A stretch of DNA of 64,000 nt from Eonycteris spelaea (taxonomy: Eukaryota > Chordata > Mammalia > Chiroptera > Pteropodidae). The stretch lies in contig PUFA01000068.1 of the NCBI GenBank assembly GCA_003508835.1, forward strand, positions 3,100,001-3,164,000. Direction: 5' to 3'. The position numbers were made by a program, and so were the translations under genes. Positions 44,290 through 55,985 of this stretch are shown one piece after another. Positions within the stretch are counted from its first letter, which is position 1. Every line of letters starts with the position of its first letter. The notes under the pieces were generated by a model. The model was not told the DNA's origin. It was given only the letters and a program-made list of their open reading frames with translations, and did no database searches.

Positions 44290-44580
44290 TCACCGACTAT
44301 TCGTTGAATTCCAGAAAGTAAGGAAAGGCCAAATTGTGAAGAATATTGAATGCCATGCTTAGGAGTGTGAATTCTATTTTGTAGGCAACATGAAGCCATC
44401 AAAGAGTTCAGAGCAGAGGATTGACAGGATCAGTCTTAGAGAGATCATTCAGAGGGAGGATGGGTTAGGTGTCAAGTTAGATACAGAAGGTCACAGGGGC
44501 CTTGTAGAGTAGTCTTGGCAAGAGATGACTGATGGAGGTCTAAAGAAGGGCAGTGGCAGTGAGGACAGGGAAGAAGCAGG
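44290..44580 (-). repeat. L2 LINE fragment, antisense
   Basis: TTGAATGCCATGCTTAGGAGTGTGAATTCTATTTTGTAGGC, GAGCAGAGGATTGACAGGATCAG, GAGAGATCATTCAGAGGGAGG. Reverse ORF2-to-3' L2. Confidence 0.8.
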
Positions 44581-45061
44581 AGACCCAAAGGCCATTTCGT
44601 AAATGTAGTTAATGGGGAATGCGGTCTGTGAAACGACAGGTGGGGCCAGGCGGGGCAGAAGGTTGGGCCCTACACCAGCTGAAGCACAACTTCTCAAGAC
44701 CCTAGACTCCTGCCCAGCATCCCAGGCTAATCAAGTAGGCTTCGCTCATGGCACAGCAGCTGTTCGATGACCAAGCATGATACCAGCCACAAGCTAAAAG
44801 TTACTAACAGTCACTAACAGTCCCTGAAGTTCTGACTGTGTGATAAACCAAGGGCATCTCTTATCCCAGTAAAGTGCAGTGAAGATCATTGATTGCGACA
44901 CACAGATAGAAAGTCCTTTTAGAGGTGTTATCTGCCTAGAGGCTTTCAGTAAGGGTAAAATCTCTTAAAAATTAAGCCTTCTCATTTCTATACCTTGTGC
45001 GGATAATTAATATTTTTTGGTAAAAAGATATTTTTCACCCATTACTAGCTATGAAGGCCAT
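44581..45061. other. Unassigned DNA
   Basis: About 480 bases; a small tandem ACTAACAGTCACTAACAGTC near 44803. No gene. Confidence 0.35.
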
Positions 45062-45315
45062 GTATTGTAATAGTTAATAACATAGAATTTAGTGTCAGAT
45101 GGCCCTAGGTCTGAGTCCAGACAGGTACTCACTAGCTGTGTAAACTTGAGCAAGTTATTCAATCTTTTTAAGTTTCCTCAACCATAAAATGGGGATAATA
45201 GTTGTACCATTGTGAGGGATGTTGTCCTAACGATATGAGATAAAGCATTTTAAGTGCTCAGCACAATGCTTGCCACTGTGCAAGTGTTCAGACTGTGTCA
45301 GCTATTGTTAATCTT
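45062..45315 (+). repeat. MIR SINE, near full length, sense
   Basis: CACTAGCTGTGTAAACTTGAGCAAG, TCAACCATAAAATGGGGATAATAG, AGTGCTCAGCACAATGCTTG. Confidence 0.85.
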
Positions 45316-46229
45316 AATATCTCTACAGAATTATTTTGTAGCTAGTATATTTCTAAAAAGCTCACTTTTTAAGCATAAAAAAATTGTGATAAACATTTTT
45401 CAATGCCTCTTTAGATATTGTGTTTTAACCAAAATTAAAGATTCGTGGATGAATGGTGGAACAGCAGAACATTGAAATACAACTATACGCAGATTTTGTA
45501 ATGTGCAATAAAAGAACTTGTTTTGCTTTTCAAATATCTTGTGGTCAAAAAGTGACTTTTCTGTTGATTTCCTGGATGACTTCAAATTAGTCCATTTAAC
45601 CTTTTTAGTTCTTCTTTGCTTCCTCAGCAAAACAATAGACTTCATGGTTTCTAAAGACCTTACCAATTCTAAAATAAATACATAGATCTCTTTTGTACTC
45701 TAATTACATATTACTTGCATAGCTATAAGAGTAAGTCAAACCCCAATTACTTCTAAAGAAGCTCTAGAATGCTTCATAATTATCGAAGATTATTGCCAAG
45801 AATCTGACTACCATCCAATGTGATATTTGTACTTATCTGACCGTATACTTATTTGACAGTAGATAGCTGACCAGCAATATCTGGAAGGAGAGTCACGGAT
45901 GACAAGCAGAAAACTAGAACCAGAATCTGATCCTCTTGCACTTGCTGGCCCTTGAGGGACTTTAAAAAAAAGTTCCCATCTGTTCATTTGTATTGTCAAA
46001 GTTTGTCTCTGAGAGTGGTTTTGGTGATAATCAATTTGGCAAAATGCCAAGAATAGACCATCTTTATGCACAAACTGGTCAGGTCTAGCTCCAGCTTCCC
46101 CTCCCAGCCCTTTTCTCCATGACTTTGCTTTGGCACACTCTAATACGGCTCTCTTGATCTTGACTGTTTCCTTAGATCTGTGTGTTTACTGTTTAGGTTT
46201 TACTAATGCCACTTACACCCGAGAAACAT
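45316..46229. other. Unassigned stretch
   Basis: About 915 bases with no gene or recognised repeat. Confidence 0.35.
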
Positions 46230-46880
46230 TTTTCTCTTTTTCTTTAAGTTCTTCCTCCACTCTGACGGGCAACATTTGTATGTCCAAATCCTCTCCACCC
46301 TTCAAGGCTTAGTCCAAATGTCACCTCTCCACAAAGTGTGGGTGATCTTTCTCCTTGGGTGCAGTGAACATCTCCCTCAGCTGAGCTGCCAGAACGCTTT
46401 TGATATGCACCTTTCAGATGGTCTCTGGCAGGCAGAACAGTGTGGTGGTCAGGCGCCCAGGGTCTGCTGTTGTACCACTTAGTTCAAATCCCTATTAGCC
46501 CCTTAGCTGTGATATTGGGTTCAGTTTCCTCATCTATAAAATATACCTATCTCCTAAGGTTTTTGTTAGGTTTAAATAAGCCAATAAATGTAAGATTTAG
46601 AATAGTGCCTTGCCATAGTGAGTGTTTAATAAATGCTAGCTATCATTATTACTCTTCTCCTTCTACCTTATTTTACAGATATAACATCCCTGTCTCATGT
46701 TTTCTTCTAGATTCCTTCTACATTCCTTGAGAGCAGGAAGATTTGTGTCCATCTTTGTTGTTGTTGTTGTTATTGTTGCTTTTTTTTTTGTTTGTTTTTG
46801 TAGCTCCTGTTGCACCTAGAACAGTACACAAACTAGTTATCCAACAGATTTTAGAAAACTTAAGCCTAAGTCCTTTCTCA
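46230..46880 (+). repeat. L2 LINE 3' end, sense, split by a MIR
   Basis: Left: CCACCCTTCAAGGCTTAGTCCAAATGTCACC. Right: ATTCCTTGAGAGCAGGAAGATTTGTGTCC and CACCTAGAACAGTACACAAAC. Together they form one L2 3' end. A (GTT)n/T tract has grown at about 46757-46800. Confidence 0.7.
46435..46650 (+). repeat. MIR SINE nested in L2
   Basis: TGTGGTGGTCAGGCGCCCAG, CAGTTTCCTCATCTATAAAATATACC, GAATAGTGCCTTGCCATAGTGAGTG, ATAAATGCTAGCTATCATT. Confidence 0.75.
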
Positions 46881-48064
46881 TTTTTTAACACTAATATTCA
46901 CAAGATGATTTTAACCATTAAGTAAACATTTCCATGAATTAAAGAAGCTTATGGTAACTAAATGTCAAGTTGGACATTAGACTAAACACTCTATAGTCAG
47001 TTGCATGCTAATGCATGTGGTAAGGATGGGGCTTTTTAAAGAACGTTGCAAGCAATATACAGCTATTTGACCCAAGGCTCTCAAGTCCTAGTCCTGGCCC
47101 CATTCTGCTGCTCCAAGCAGCCAGATTCTATCACCTTTGCTTCCCATGGCTGTGGGTCAACCTGGCTCCAGCTGGCCAGGCATAATGGTGACCAAGGACA
47201 CTGTAGAGCACAGTTTGCTCTGCAAGAAGCAGCCTCATCCATAATCCATGGACAAATTGGTGAACAAATATATACTAAAGGAAAACATTATGGATTATTC
47301 TTACAAAACAAAGTTCAATTGTAGACAAGATTTCAGGTCAAATTCAGATCTGTTTCACAGATATTTTCCATAAATATTTCTCATGTCTTTGCAGAAATAC
47401 TTCTTGGTATGTGTTCATGGATTTGTGCCAAACAGCAGTTTACCCAACACTGTGATTCATTTATTTGTTTTCTATACACTGTTTGACTTTTCTCATATTT
47501 GGCTTTGGCTGAGGACTCTTAGCATATGCTTTATATGGCTAGTCAGTCAGACTTTTTTAGTATTTTTGGATCTTTATACAAAAAATAATTTAGACCAAAG
47601 GCCAGGATTTTTCTAGTAATAAACAAAGGATTACTCATTTTTTGTGTGTGAGTATTCCCTTGAATTTAGTTCTATTCTTCTGTGAAATTTCACTGCATTA
47701 ATGTTAAAATATAATTGAGGTCAAGTATAATACCAGCTCCTGGTATGTCATTAATAGTTCCTAGCTCATGAATAAGAACCATACAAAGTAGCACAGACCT
47801 GCAGAAATGGGCCTGGAGAAACTAGGCCAGACAGGGCTCAAAGAAATTAAGGTATAAAATGCTGCCTTCTCCCTGTCTCAGGAGCAGCATTTGTCTTCTC
47901 AACGAACCTTAGACATGGGCAAAGTAGGCACTAGCATATTACATCGAAGGATGCTAAAATTCTCAAATGTTGGTTCTCCAACTTGCCTCTTATGCTTGCC
48001 ATTTCGATCTCTAGAGTGGCATTCCACTGGCAGAAGTTCATTGCAGAAACTTCAGTTCATTCCT
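46881..48064. other. Unassigned stretch
   Basis: About 1.2 kb. 47050-47250 is GC-richer with a 92-codon plus frame and no domain. No gene supported. Confidence 0.35.
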
Positions 48065-48640
48065 TTATTAATTTATTGATTCATCAGATGTTTATTATTA
48101 CCACTATGTGGAGGAACTAGGGAGATAAAAACTGAGTAGAAAACATAGCTTTTTGTCCAATGACCAAAGTAGGGAGATGAGAAAACCAAAATAAGGAAGT
48201 GGTTAAAACTCTGTGTGTTTGACAAGTGTCATGATAAAGCTTTGCCTTTATCATGTGGGGATGCCAGAGAGATAGGAGATGACCCCAGAGAGTGGAATGT
48301 CACTGAAAACCATGAGTGGAGGAATGACAAAGTCATATGCCTTACAGAAGACAAGTATATGAGGAAAGAAAATATTGATTATAGACACTTCTTACAGGGT
48401 AATGCTTTAAACTGGCTAGTTATGAACAATGTAAAGCCATTTAACAAACAGCTGGACAGAATCTGACCCACAAACTAAGACTTGATAGGGAAGTCAGTGA
48501 GAACAGGCAGAGACTGGGAATCTGGGCCACTGCCCAGGTAGAGCTAAAGATGGCTCTTGGTTGTTGGAGGAACAACTTAGGACACTGAGGCCAGAGGTGA
48601 AGGTGTCCTGAGACAAGCACCGAAAGAGGAGGGGTCAGGA
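48065..48640 (-). repeat. Decayed L2, antisense
   Basis: TTGATTCATCAGATGTTTATTATTACC starts a reverse L2 3' end, followed by AACTAGGGAGATAAAAACTG. The L2 assignment is uncertain after about 48200. Confidence 0.4.
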
Positions 48641-48869
48641 AATATCAAGCAAACTTTGCTTACTTGGTAATTTTGGGAAAAGTGGGCACTGGCTCAGTCT
48701 TGTAGAGTAAGGTGCCAGGGGGAAGTCATAAATTAAATCTGAATTAATGTGGGTTATGTGATTAAAATAGGCAAGCAAGTGTTTGTCTTCAGGACTAGAA
48801 AGACTGTTATAGTCTCAAATTCTAATCACTCTCACCATTGCACTGTAACCCCAAATAGCATATGCTCTT
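48641..48869. other. Unassigned DNA
   Basis: Nothing recognised. Confidence 0.35.
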
Positions 48870-49190
48870 CTTTCTGTTTAGAGTACCTAGGCACCCTCTT
48901 CTTTGTCTTTCAAGGTTTGGCACAAGTGTACCCTTTTTTCACAGTGGCTCAGACTGTTGAGTATGCCTGCTCCAAGCTCCCAGAGCAATTAGCACGTCCC
49001 TCTCACTGGATTAGCACTCATCACATTGGATTGTCCCTGACTATTTACTTTTCTGCTGCCCACTCCAAGAGTCTGTGAGCTCTCTCTCTTGCCTTCCTTC
49101 TCTATAGCCCCAGGACTTAGCCAGACTATAATACAGTAGCTGTCAATACATTTCTGTGGATAGATTGATTGAACAAATGGATGAATGACC
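48870..49190 (+). repeat. L2 LINE 3' end, sense
   Basis: GAGCAATTAGCACGTCCCTC, CACTCCAAGAGTCTGTGAGCTC, TAGCCCCAGGACTTAGCCAG, then a TGAA-like tail ATTGAACAAATGGATGAATG. Confidence 0.7.
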
Positions 49191-49437
49191 CAAATCAGTA
49201 AGGATTTGCATTCCCCTTAGGAATATAGACCTCAGGAAGTGCATGTTCAGAAAAAAATACTAAACATGTTTTAATGCTGTGGCAAACCATGGATAAAAAG
49301 CAAGTGCCTTGGTCCGAGTCAAACCTAGTTGCAATTTTGTGCGCTTTCTTTTCCTGTTCATGTGAGTACTGTAATTTTAGGTCAAGGTTTGCTTAGTAGG
49401 CAGGTTTCAAAAGATGTGGAAGGAGGAACAATCTAAT
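49191..49437. other. Unassigned DNA
   Basis: Nothing recognised. Confidence 0.35.
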
Positions 49438-49552
49438 TGAAAAAGCTCAAACCAGGAGCCAGGAGATCTAGCCTCTCTTCCTGATACTCCGCCAACTTAC
49501 TAATTATGTCACCCAGATGAGTTTTTTATCTATGTATCTATCTATGTATGTG
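49438..49552 (+). repeat. MIR fragment and (TCTA)n tract
   Basis: CAGGAGCCAGGAGATCTAGC, CAACTTACTAATTATGTCACCC (MIR), then a short TATC/TATG tract at 49527-49552. Confidence 0.55.
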
Positions 49553-49559
49553 TCCCGGC

Positions 49560-50145
49560 CTCCAGTCTTTCTCTTTTGCACTCCATCCTCCACCCAGTTT
49601 CCTTTCCTGAAAACAAATTAATCATCTTTTTTTTGCTTTAAAACTCCTTTGTTGCCTCCAGAGCAAAGTCCCAACTCCTTAGCAAAGAAGCAAAGACTTT
49701 TTAGTATCTCTAAGGTTGATGGTCCTTTATCATGTCCCTTATATTCAATACTACCCAATGGTTCCCATCCCCCTAAAACTAAGCTCTTTTATGCCTCTGC
49801 GTTTTTTCCACAACCTGTTCTCCAACATCAGCAGTGACTTCCCACCCCCATTTCACCTGCTAAGTTCCTGTTTGTTCAACTCTTAGACTCAGCCAATGGA
49901 GCCCAAGAGTTGCTTCCTCAGCAAAGCCTCTTCTAACTCCTTCAGAGAGTGTAAGCACCTCTTCCACTCTACTCCCATAGCATTTTAACTTGTTTGTCTC
50001 TGACCACTTATAACCCTGATGGCAATTATTTGCTTACTCATTCATCTCAGTTGCAAAACTCTAGGTCAGGGGCCATCGTTCTTGCATCTCCCCTCTAGTT
50101 GCTAATACTTAGGAGGTTCTCTAATGTATGCTGGTTGAAGAAAAT
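49560..50145 (+). repeat. L2 LINE, longer 3' segment, sense
   Basis: TTGCCTCCAGAGCAAAGTCCCAACTCC, ATGCCTCTGCGTTTTTTCCACAACCTGTTC, TTCCTCAGCAAAGCCTCTTCTAACTCC, TTGCAAAACTCTAGGTCAGG, CTAATACTTAGGAGGTTCTC. One of the longest L2 copies in the window. Confidence 0.8.
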
Positions 50146-50249
50146 CAAAGGAGTTATATTAAATTTTGCATGTACTGTCTCTGGAATGTGTGGCTTTTAT
50201 TCACCTCTCCTCCATCTCCCTATAAAACCTAATAAGAAAGATTAGGCTT

Positions 50250-50480
50250 TTTAGCACTGATCAGGCAGCAGGGACTATTCCATGCTTTTTATGCATGATA
50301 ATTTCATGAATCCTTATCTCAGCCCTGCAAAGCAGGCAATACTATTACCTCACAGATAAAGAAACTGAGGCCCAAAGAGATTAAATATCTTTTCCAAGTC
50401 ATAGTAAATGGTGGAGCTAGAATTTAAACTGAAGTTTCTTAGCTTCGAAGCCTATGGCCTTTCCACAACACCACCTGCTT
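50250..50480 (-). repeat. MIR SINE, near full length, antisense
   Basis: ACCTCACAGATAAAGAAACTGAGGCCCAAAGAG, CTTTTCCAAGTCATAGTAAATGGTGGAGC, CTATGGCCTTTCCACAACACC. Confidence 0.85.
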
Positions 50481-51364
50481 CCTCAAAGGCCTGACCTGGT
50501 ACGCTCTCACTTGGTTGTTTAATTGCTCTGAACTGCACTGAATAGGACTGCAATAGTCAGGCTCACACTGACTTGTAGATGGGGCAAGCCATCTCCACAG
50601 CCCATCCATGAAACTCCAGACAGCCACATCTATGTGTTGGCATGTACAGAGACAAAGCCCAGATCCTCTTCCTGGCAGGAAGCTGTGTCTTCTACTACAT
50701 GGAGCCAGCACTCCATTTCCTGGGATCAAATGGAGTCCTCAGCACAGAGGCTCTCTCACAGTTCATTGGTTTGTCCCTGATATCCAGCCCAGAAACTGTC
50801 TGATCCCTAGGTCCCTGGAGAATGAGAAATTATTGGCTTCTGGGATGTTTTTCTGGTCACTGAGTCCTCAAGGTGAAAGGTCTGTTGGATGGAAGCGAAC
50901 AGGCCAAGTTTATCCAATCCAGCAAGGCGTCAGGCAGCCCTGAGCCACATTCCATTAGGGACCACAGAACAGCTGGGGCTTCTTCCCCTCAGCATGTTAC
51001 CTGCCCTCCAAGGAGGGAGGTCTTCCTGCCCCACTGCGTAGCTGACATAAAGCAGAAATCCCGCTGTGAGCTCCCTTCAGGCTGGAGACTGCACAGAGCC
51101 CTCAAAAATTTCCTTTTCTTCCCCTGCTTTCCACTGCCACAAAATAAAATAAAAATAACTGATTTCCTATCTTAGGATTTTTGTGAGGATTAAATAAAAT
51201 ATTGAATGTAGGCTGCAGAGAAGGCCCACAGAGACCTGGCCTATTCAAAAATAAGCCACGTTCTTGTCCCCTTCTATGGAGCTCCATCGTGATTGGACCC
51301 CATTCTCCAGATTAATTTTTCTTCTATTTCCATCCTGCCCTCTGACGACACAAGCTAAATGAAG
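50481..51364. other. Low-copy, moderately GC-rich block, no gene called
   Basis: About 885 bases free of recognised repeats. Frames of 96 (-), 111 (+) and 100 (+) codons overlap. None has a recognised domain and they compete for the same DNA, so none is called. Candidate for conserved non-coding sequence. Confidence 0.35.
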
Positions 51365-51605
51365 AGCAGTTTGGTATAGAGGGAGGAGCATAGGTTAGTA
51401 AATGGATGACTTGGGTTTGAGTTCTAATTCTATTAATTACCGGCTGTGAGATATTTAAGTGAGTCACCAAGCCTCAATTTCCTCATCTGTTGAATGTGAT
51501 GGATATTAATACTTACATCCTAGTGTTCTCGTGAAGACCAAATGAGAGAATGAATGCATTAATGCTTTATCAATTCCAATGTGCTATATGAATACAAGTT
51601 ATTCA
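51365..51605 (+). repeat. MIR SINE, near full length, sense
   Basis: GGATGACTTGGGTTTGAGTTC, TCAATTTCCTCATCTGTTGAATG, TGTTCTCGTGAAGACCAAATGAG. Confidence 0.85.
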
Positions 51606-51800
51606 TCTAACAAAGTTTTTTGACCATTGACTGTAGGCCAGGAATGTGCCAGGTGATGAGGATACAAAGACATAAGACAGGATCTTCATTAAGCTCATAG
51701 TCTGAAGAGGAGACAGACATGGGAACAGGTAATTACAACAAAGTATAGTAAGTGCCATGACAGGGTAGGAGCAGAATGCTTGAAGCACAGAGGAGGAGAA
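51606..51800 (-). repeat. L2 fragment, antisense
   Basis: GGCCAGGAATGTGCCAGGTGATGAGGATACAAAGACATAAGACAGGATC, TCATAGTCTGAAGAGGAGACAGAC. Abuts the MLT1 on its right. Confidence 0.75.
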
Positions 51801-51801
51801 C

Positions 51802-52297
51802 TGCATCCGTTACCTGTTATTGTAAAACAAAGATCCCCAAACTTGGTATCTTAAAACAAGAAGTATTTGTTATCTCACATGTACACTGAGAGTCAGGCAT
51901 CAGGGACTGGCTTAGCCAGGTAGTTCTGGCTCAGGGCCTTTCCTGGGGTCAAGCTGTTAATCAGGGCTGTAGTCTCTGGAGACTTGACTGGGGTCAGAGA
52001 ACCCACTTCCAAGTTCACTCACATGGCTGTCAGCAAGAGGCTTCAGTTCCTGCCATGTGGGCCTTTCCATGCGTCTGCTCAAGTCGCAACTTTGCCCCAA
52101 GCAAATCATCTGAGAGAAACAGTGTGTGTGAGAGAGAATCCAAAATTATAACCCAGTCTTAGAAGTGCCATGCCATCACTTTCGCCATCTTCTGTTGGTC
52201 ACAAAGACCAATCACGGTACAATGCAGGAGAATACACAAGAGTGTGAGCTGCAGAAGGTGGGATCACTGGAAGGCATCTTGAATGGTCACTACCACA
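51802..52297 (-). mobile_element. MLT1C/D-like MaLR LTR, antisense
   Basis: TGCATCCGTTACCTGTTATT, CTGGCTTAGCCAGGTAGTTCTGGCTCAGGGC, GGAGACTTGACTGGGGTCAG, CTCACATGGCTGTCAGCAAGAGG, CATCACTTTCGCCATCTTCTG, GTCACTACCACA. Ordered match. Confidence 0.8.
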
Positions 52298-52844
52298 GGC
52301 AGTCTACACATTGTAAAGAAGGAGGAACCAGGAAAATTTTCTGAAGCTTAAGCTCAGATGCAGTTTTACTGCTTCTTGTAGTTTCTGCAGGACGCTAAAA
52401 CAGTAAGAGAACTCTTTTTTATTTAGATTACTTTGCTATTACATGGAAACTGTATTGTAGATAACATAGAGCAAGCTTAGTGCTGTCAAGTGGTGGCAAT
52501 GACCTGTTGGTGGGAGCATCTTCCAGCTGGGCCTCCAAGGCAGCTGCACCCTGGTGAGGTCAGGCCCCACAGACCCTGGTATGGCTGTTCAAGTCCATAG
52601 TCTATCTAGAGCTGACCACCAATAACTACAACCTATAGTGTACCTCACATAGTACCACAAGCATGTGTTTGCATATCTGACATCCCTCTAGACTGCCCTG
52701 AGCAGGCAAGGAAAATTCTATCTGGTTACATGGCTGTGTCCAGCATCTAGCATGGTGCCTTTCAGTTAATGAAAACTGAATGAATATAGGGTACATGGTA
52801 AATATCACAGGGTCCATGCAGGTAAGTAATTATCATAACCTTTT
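52298..52844. other. Unassigned DNA
   Basis: About 550 bases; a possible L2 terminus at 52735-52790 (CATCTAGCATGGTGCCTTTC, AACTGAATGAATAT). No gene. Confidence 0.35.
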
Positions 52845-53050
52845 AGAAGCTATGCTAGGTGTTTTCTGAGTGTCAGGCCCTATACTACATGCTCTACATG
52901 CATTAGTTTATTTATACTCGTAGCAATCATAGGGTAGGTATTAATATCCTCATTTAACAGATGAGTTAACTAAAGTCATGCCATTTTCTGTGTGAACCCA
53001 AGTCTGTCAGACTCCAAAGCCTGTGCAACAAATCATATCACATCTGGTAG
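52845..53050 (-). repeat. MIR SINE, antisense
   Basis: GAGTGTCAGGCCCTATACTAC, CTCATTTAACAGATGAGTTAAC, CAGACTCCAAAGCCTGTGC. Confidence 0.75.
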
Positions 53051-53163
53051 CAGATCTCAAACAAAAAATCGTAGATCTGAAGGACTTTGGGTGATGAAGC
53101 GGATAAAAGAAAATTAGCTTTAAGAAAGAATTTGATTAATATGTGAAAACCAAGTGTCTCTCC

Positions 53164-53165
<2 letters not shown>

Positions 53166-53204
<39 letters not shown>
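53166..53204 (+). repeat. (CA)n microsatellite
   Basis: About 19 CA units. Confidence 0.95.
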
Positions 53205-53206
<2 letters not shown>

Positions 53207-53529
53207 CTCTCTCTTATTTCTTAACTCACAGCAACGCTTGTCTCCCTTAAACTCCTGGGGTACTTGTAATAATAGTGCCATTCAGCTGTTACTGACCATA
53301 AGCAGTCTTGATATACGACTTATCTTTTCTATGACTCAGATCCATGGTTTCCTTCTTTGTATAGTGAGGGAGTTAGACTACTTCTCAAAGCCTTTCTGGC
53401 TTGTTCACTGTCGGAGGTATATCCTGACTCCGCACTGGCACAATCCCTTGCCCGGAGAGCCATGTGGTTGCATGTGGTGGGCCCTCACTGACAGCAGAGC
53501 TTTTGCCTGATTGTGTGGGAAAGGCCTCT
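53205..53529. other. Mostly unassigned; possible MIR core at 53320-53405
   Basis: CATGGTTTCCTTCTTTGTATAGTGAGGGAGTTAGAC looks like a MIR core. The rest is unassigned; the 118-codon frame starting in the CA repeat is an artefact of the repeat. Confidence 0.4.
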
Positions 53530-53660
53530 TTATTCTGTCTTCTGACTACCCTGTAAGCACTTGGGGGCTCCTTACAGTGTCCCAGCCTGGAACACAGTAG
53601 GCTCTCTATAAATGTTTCCTGGATAAATACATGAGTAAGTAAATAAATGAAGTGGTGGCG
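53530..53660 (+). repeat. L2 3' terminus, sense
   Basis: CACTTGGGGGCTCCTTACAG, TGGAACACAGTAGGCTCTCTATAAATGTTTCC, then an AAAT-rich tail. Confidence 0.6.
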
Positions 53661-54234
53661 ATGTCTATAACCTTAATGAAAATCTCTAATTAATCACTAG
53701 AATTATTAAATTGACGGTAGCAATTTCTTTTCCTTGTTTGGTGCTTTGACCATCCTCAGGCATCATCTTCTCAGGCTCTTCTCCTCATCTGAGGACTTTC
53801 TATCTATAGAACTAAGACGGAATATGTGGAATTGGAGTGGACAGAGCTGTACACACAAGGCCAAACTTTGACTCAGCTTGTTCTAGGCTGCCTGCCGACT
53901 CATCACCCTTCCGTTTGGACTTATTACCACATCCTTTATTGCAGATACTTTCAGAAAGTGAGGCAATGCCCTTGCCTACAGCTTTCTTTGCACTGGTTAC
54001 ATAGGCCATTGGCTTCTCTCGGAGGCCATCATCCATCTCTGGCAGTTGGGGAGGGGGTTATGGCTTCATCTCAGCGTTAGCATTTCCCTTGAGTCCTTCA
54101 GGAACCCTCCTCCAGCAGCTGCTCTCATACAGGGAGACAGGGTGACACGAGCCCCCTCCTCATCCCCATCAATGCCTCTGATAGGAGCTTTACTTATTTA
54201 ACCTTTTTTCTATTTTCTGACTTAATATTGGGAA
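53661..54234. other. Unassigned stretch
   Basis: About 575 bases; opposing frames of 74 and 84 codons at 53812-54080 with no domain. Confidence 0.35.
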
Positions 54235-54482
54235 GGAATATAATACGGTGGAAAAGAGCATTGGTTTTGCAGTTAGAGCTGGGTTTTCATCCTGGTTTTG
54301 CCTTTTAGTAGCTATGCCTCTTGGTCGAATTACTTAACTTCTTTAAGCTGTAACTTTCTCATTTTTAGACTAAGAATAACAATATCTACTTCATAGGGTT
54401 GTTGTTAGGATTTAGTTAATATTGCAAAGGGTTTAGAACAGAGCCTACAAATAATACACCCTCAATAAGTGTTAGCTATCAC
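54235..54482 (+). repeat. MIR SINE, near full length, sense
   Basis: GGTGGAAAAGAGCATTGGTTTTGCAG, CCTTTTAGTAGCTATGCCTC, ATAGGGTTGTTGTTAGGATTTAG, CAATAAGTGTTAGCTATCA; spans head to tail. Confidence 0.9.
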
Positions 54483-54609
54483 AATGATCTATTATTTGGT
54501 GTGTCCACAGCTCACACTAAGGACAGAGTGAGGAGTGAGAGGCTACAGGTGAGTTTTCATCCTCACCATCTATATTTTGATGGAAGGAGAAAAAAATTCA
54601 GATTTCCTG

Positions 54610-54770
54610 AATGCTGCCCTGAAAGCTTTACTCACTTGAATTTGTTTAACATTTAAAAGAACCCCCAACATACAGGTAAAGGTATGTTTAACAATTTGCT
54701 GAATGTCACATAGCCAGAGGGGTACAGGTCTTCCTGACACATGTTCTTTCCTGGTTCCCCAGCAGACTGC
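54610..54770 (-). repeat. MIR-like fragment, antisense
   Basis: ACTCACTTGAATTTGTTTAAC and GCTGAATGTCACATAGCCAGAGGGGTACAGG. Confidence 0.45.
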
Positions 54771-55784
54771 CCTGGGGCCCCCTGGAGCCTATCATTTTGT
54801 TCTTTTTAGTGATGAAGCCACACATTTACCTTGACATCCTTTTTATCACTTAAAACTGAAACTACTGTGTACACTCAGTTCTTATCTTTCTTCTACTTCC
54901 TTTACTGGCACCAAGATGGTCTGTGAGTCCTGCTCCAACTTCTCTTTTCCACTCAGCCTATGTCAGTCTGGTTTCCCGGCAAACACTTTCCTGTTTCTCT
55001 GAGTCTGTCACCCCTGTCCTTTCTGTACCCAGAAATTTCATTTCCATGGCCTCAGCTTACTTTGTGCCTGGGACTGTCTGTGCTAGCCTTAGCAGGATTG
55101 AATCAGTGGTCCAGGCCGGCTGGCTCAGCTGCACACAAGGGGCGGGCTGGGGGTGGAGAGGTTGGGAGGGATAGTGGAGTGTGTGCGTGGGGTGGGACAG
55201 AAGATGATCAAGCTGGCAGTGGGGTAGGCCAGTAGAAAACCAGGGGGCTGATAGAGAGTCAGGAAAACAGCTTTTCTTCAGGTGAGGGCAGACGGTGTGC
55301 TGGAGATGCTGTTGAGACAATGAGAAGTTGGGAGTACTGTCAGGGTTCGTAGCAGATCTCAAGGGGAGCAAAGGCTGCGAGGCCTTGAACTTGAGGGAGT
55401 TAGGGCAAGGCATGCTGAATACTAGGTTTTAAGCTGGCATATCAGGAGGAGTTCAGTTCTGACCGGATCAAAACCTGGAGTGGGATTGGAGATTGATAGG
55501 CCCAGTTTCAGTCTATTTGTAATAATAAGCCAGGAGATCATCTTAGAAATTTCATTATTTTGGCATCCATTGGATGTCCCAGGCTGTCTCTCCTCCTTAG
55601 AAGTTGAACTAAAAATCTTTTGGCGGACACTGGGTTCTGATTTTTCGTTCTGAAAATGCAGTCATTGTATCTAACCCATATTTCATGATCTAAAACATTT
55701 GAGGGAATGGTTACATGCTGTCATTATACTCTGTTTTTATGTCTTCCTGGAATAAATGCTTTTGTCAACCATATTATTTCTCTT
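54771..55784. other. Unassigned, GC-richer low-copy block
   Basis: About 1 kb. G-rich at 55138-55200. Frames of 83-118 codons overlap on both strands (54923-55413); the lack of a domain and the strand symmetry argue for chance. Confidence 0.35.
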
Positions 55785-55985
55785 TTCAAATTAAAAAAGT
55801 TTTAACTATATAAGCAAGTAACCATAAAAAGAAATATGTTTTTGCAAAAAAATTAAAAAAAATAAACAGGTAAATAGTAACAAGTAAAAATCTTACTCGC
55901 ATACCCCCATTTCCTTCTGTAAATTATCTTCCTATTTAGTGGGTACTGTAGGTGTGTTTCTGCTGTACGTTTTTTTATGCACTTA
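55785..55985 (-). repeat. L1 3' fragment, antisense
   Basis: AACAAGTAAAAATCTTACTCGC and ATACCCCCATTTCCTTCTGT with A/T-rich flanks resemble antisense old L1. Confidence 0.4.

Noticed and set aside
50439..51175. Frames of 96, 111 and 100 codons
   Set aside because: All three overlap in the same GC-richer block on both strands with no domain; composition effect.
53154..53510. 118-codon frame beginning with a Thr-His run
   Set aside because: Starts inside the (CA)n repeat and has no homology I recognise.
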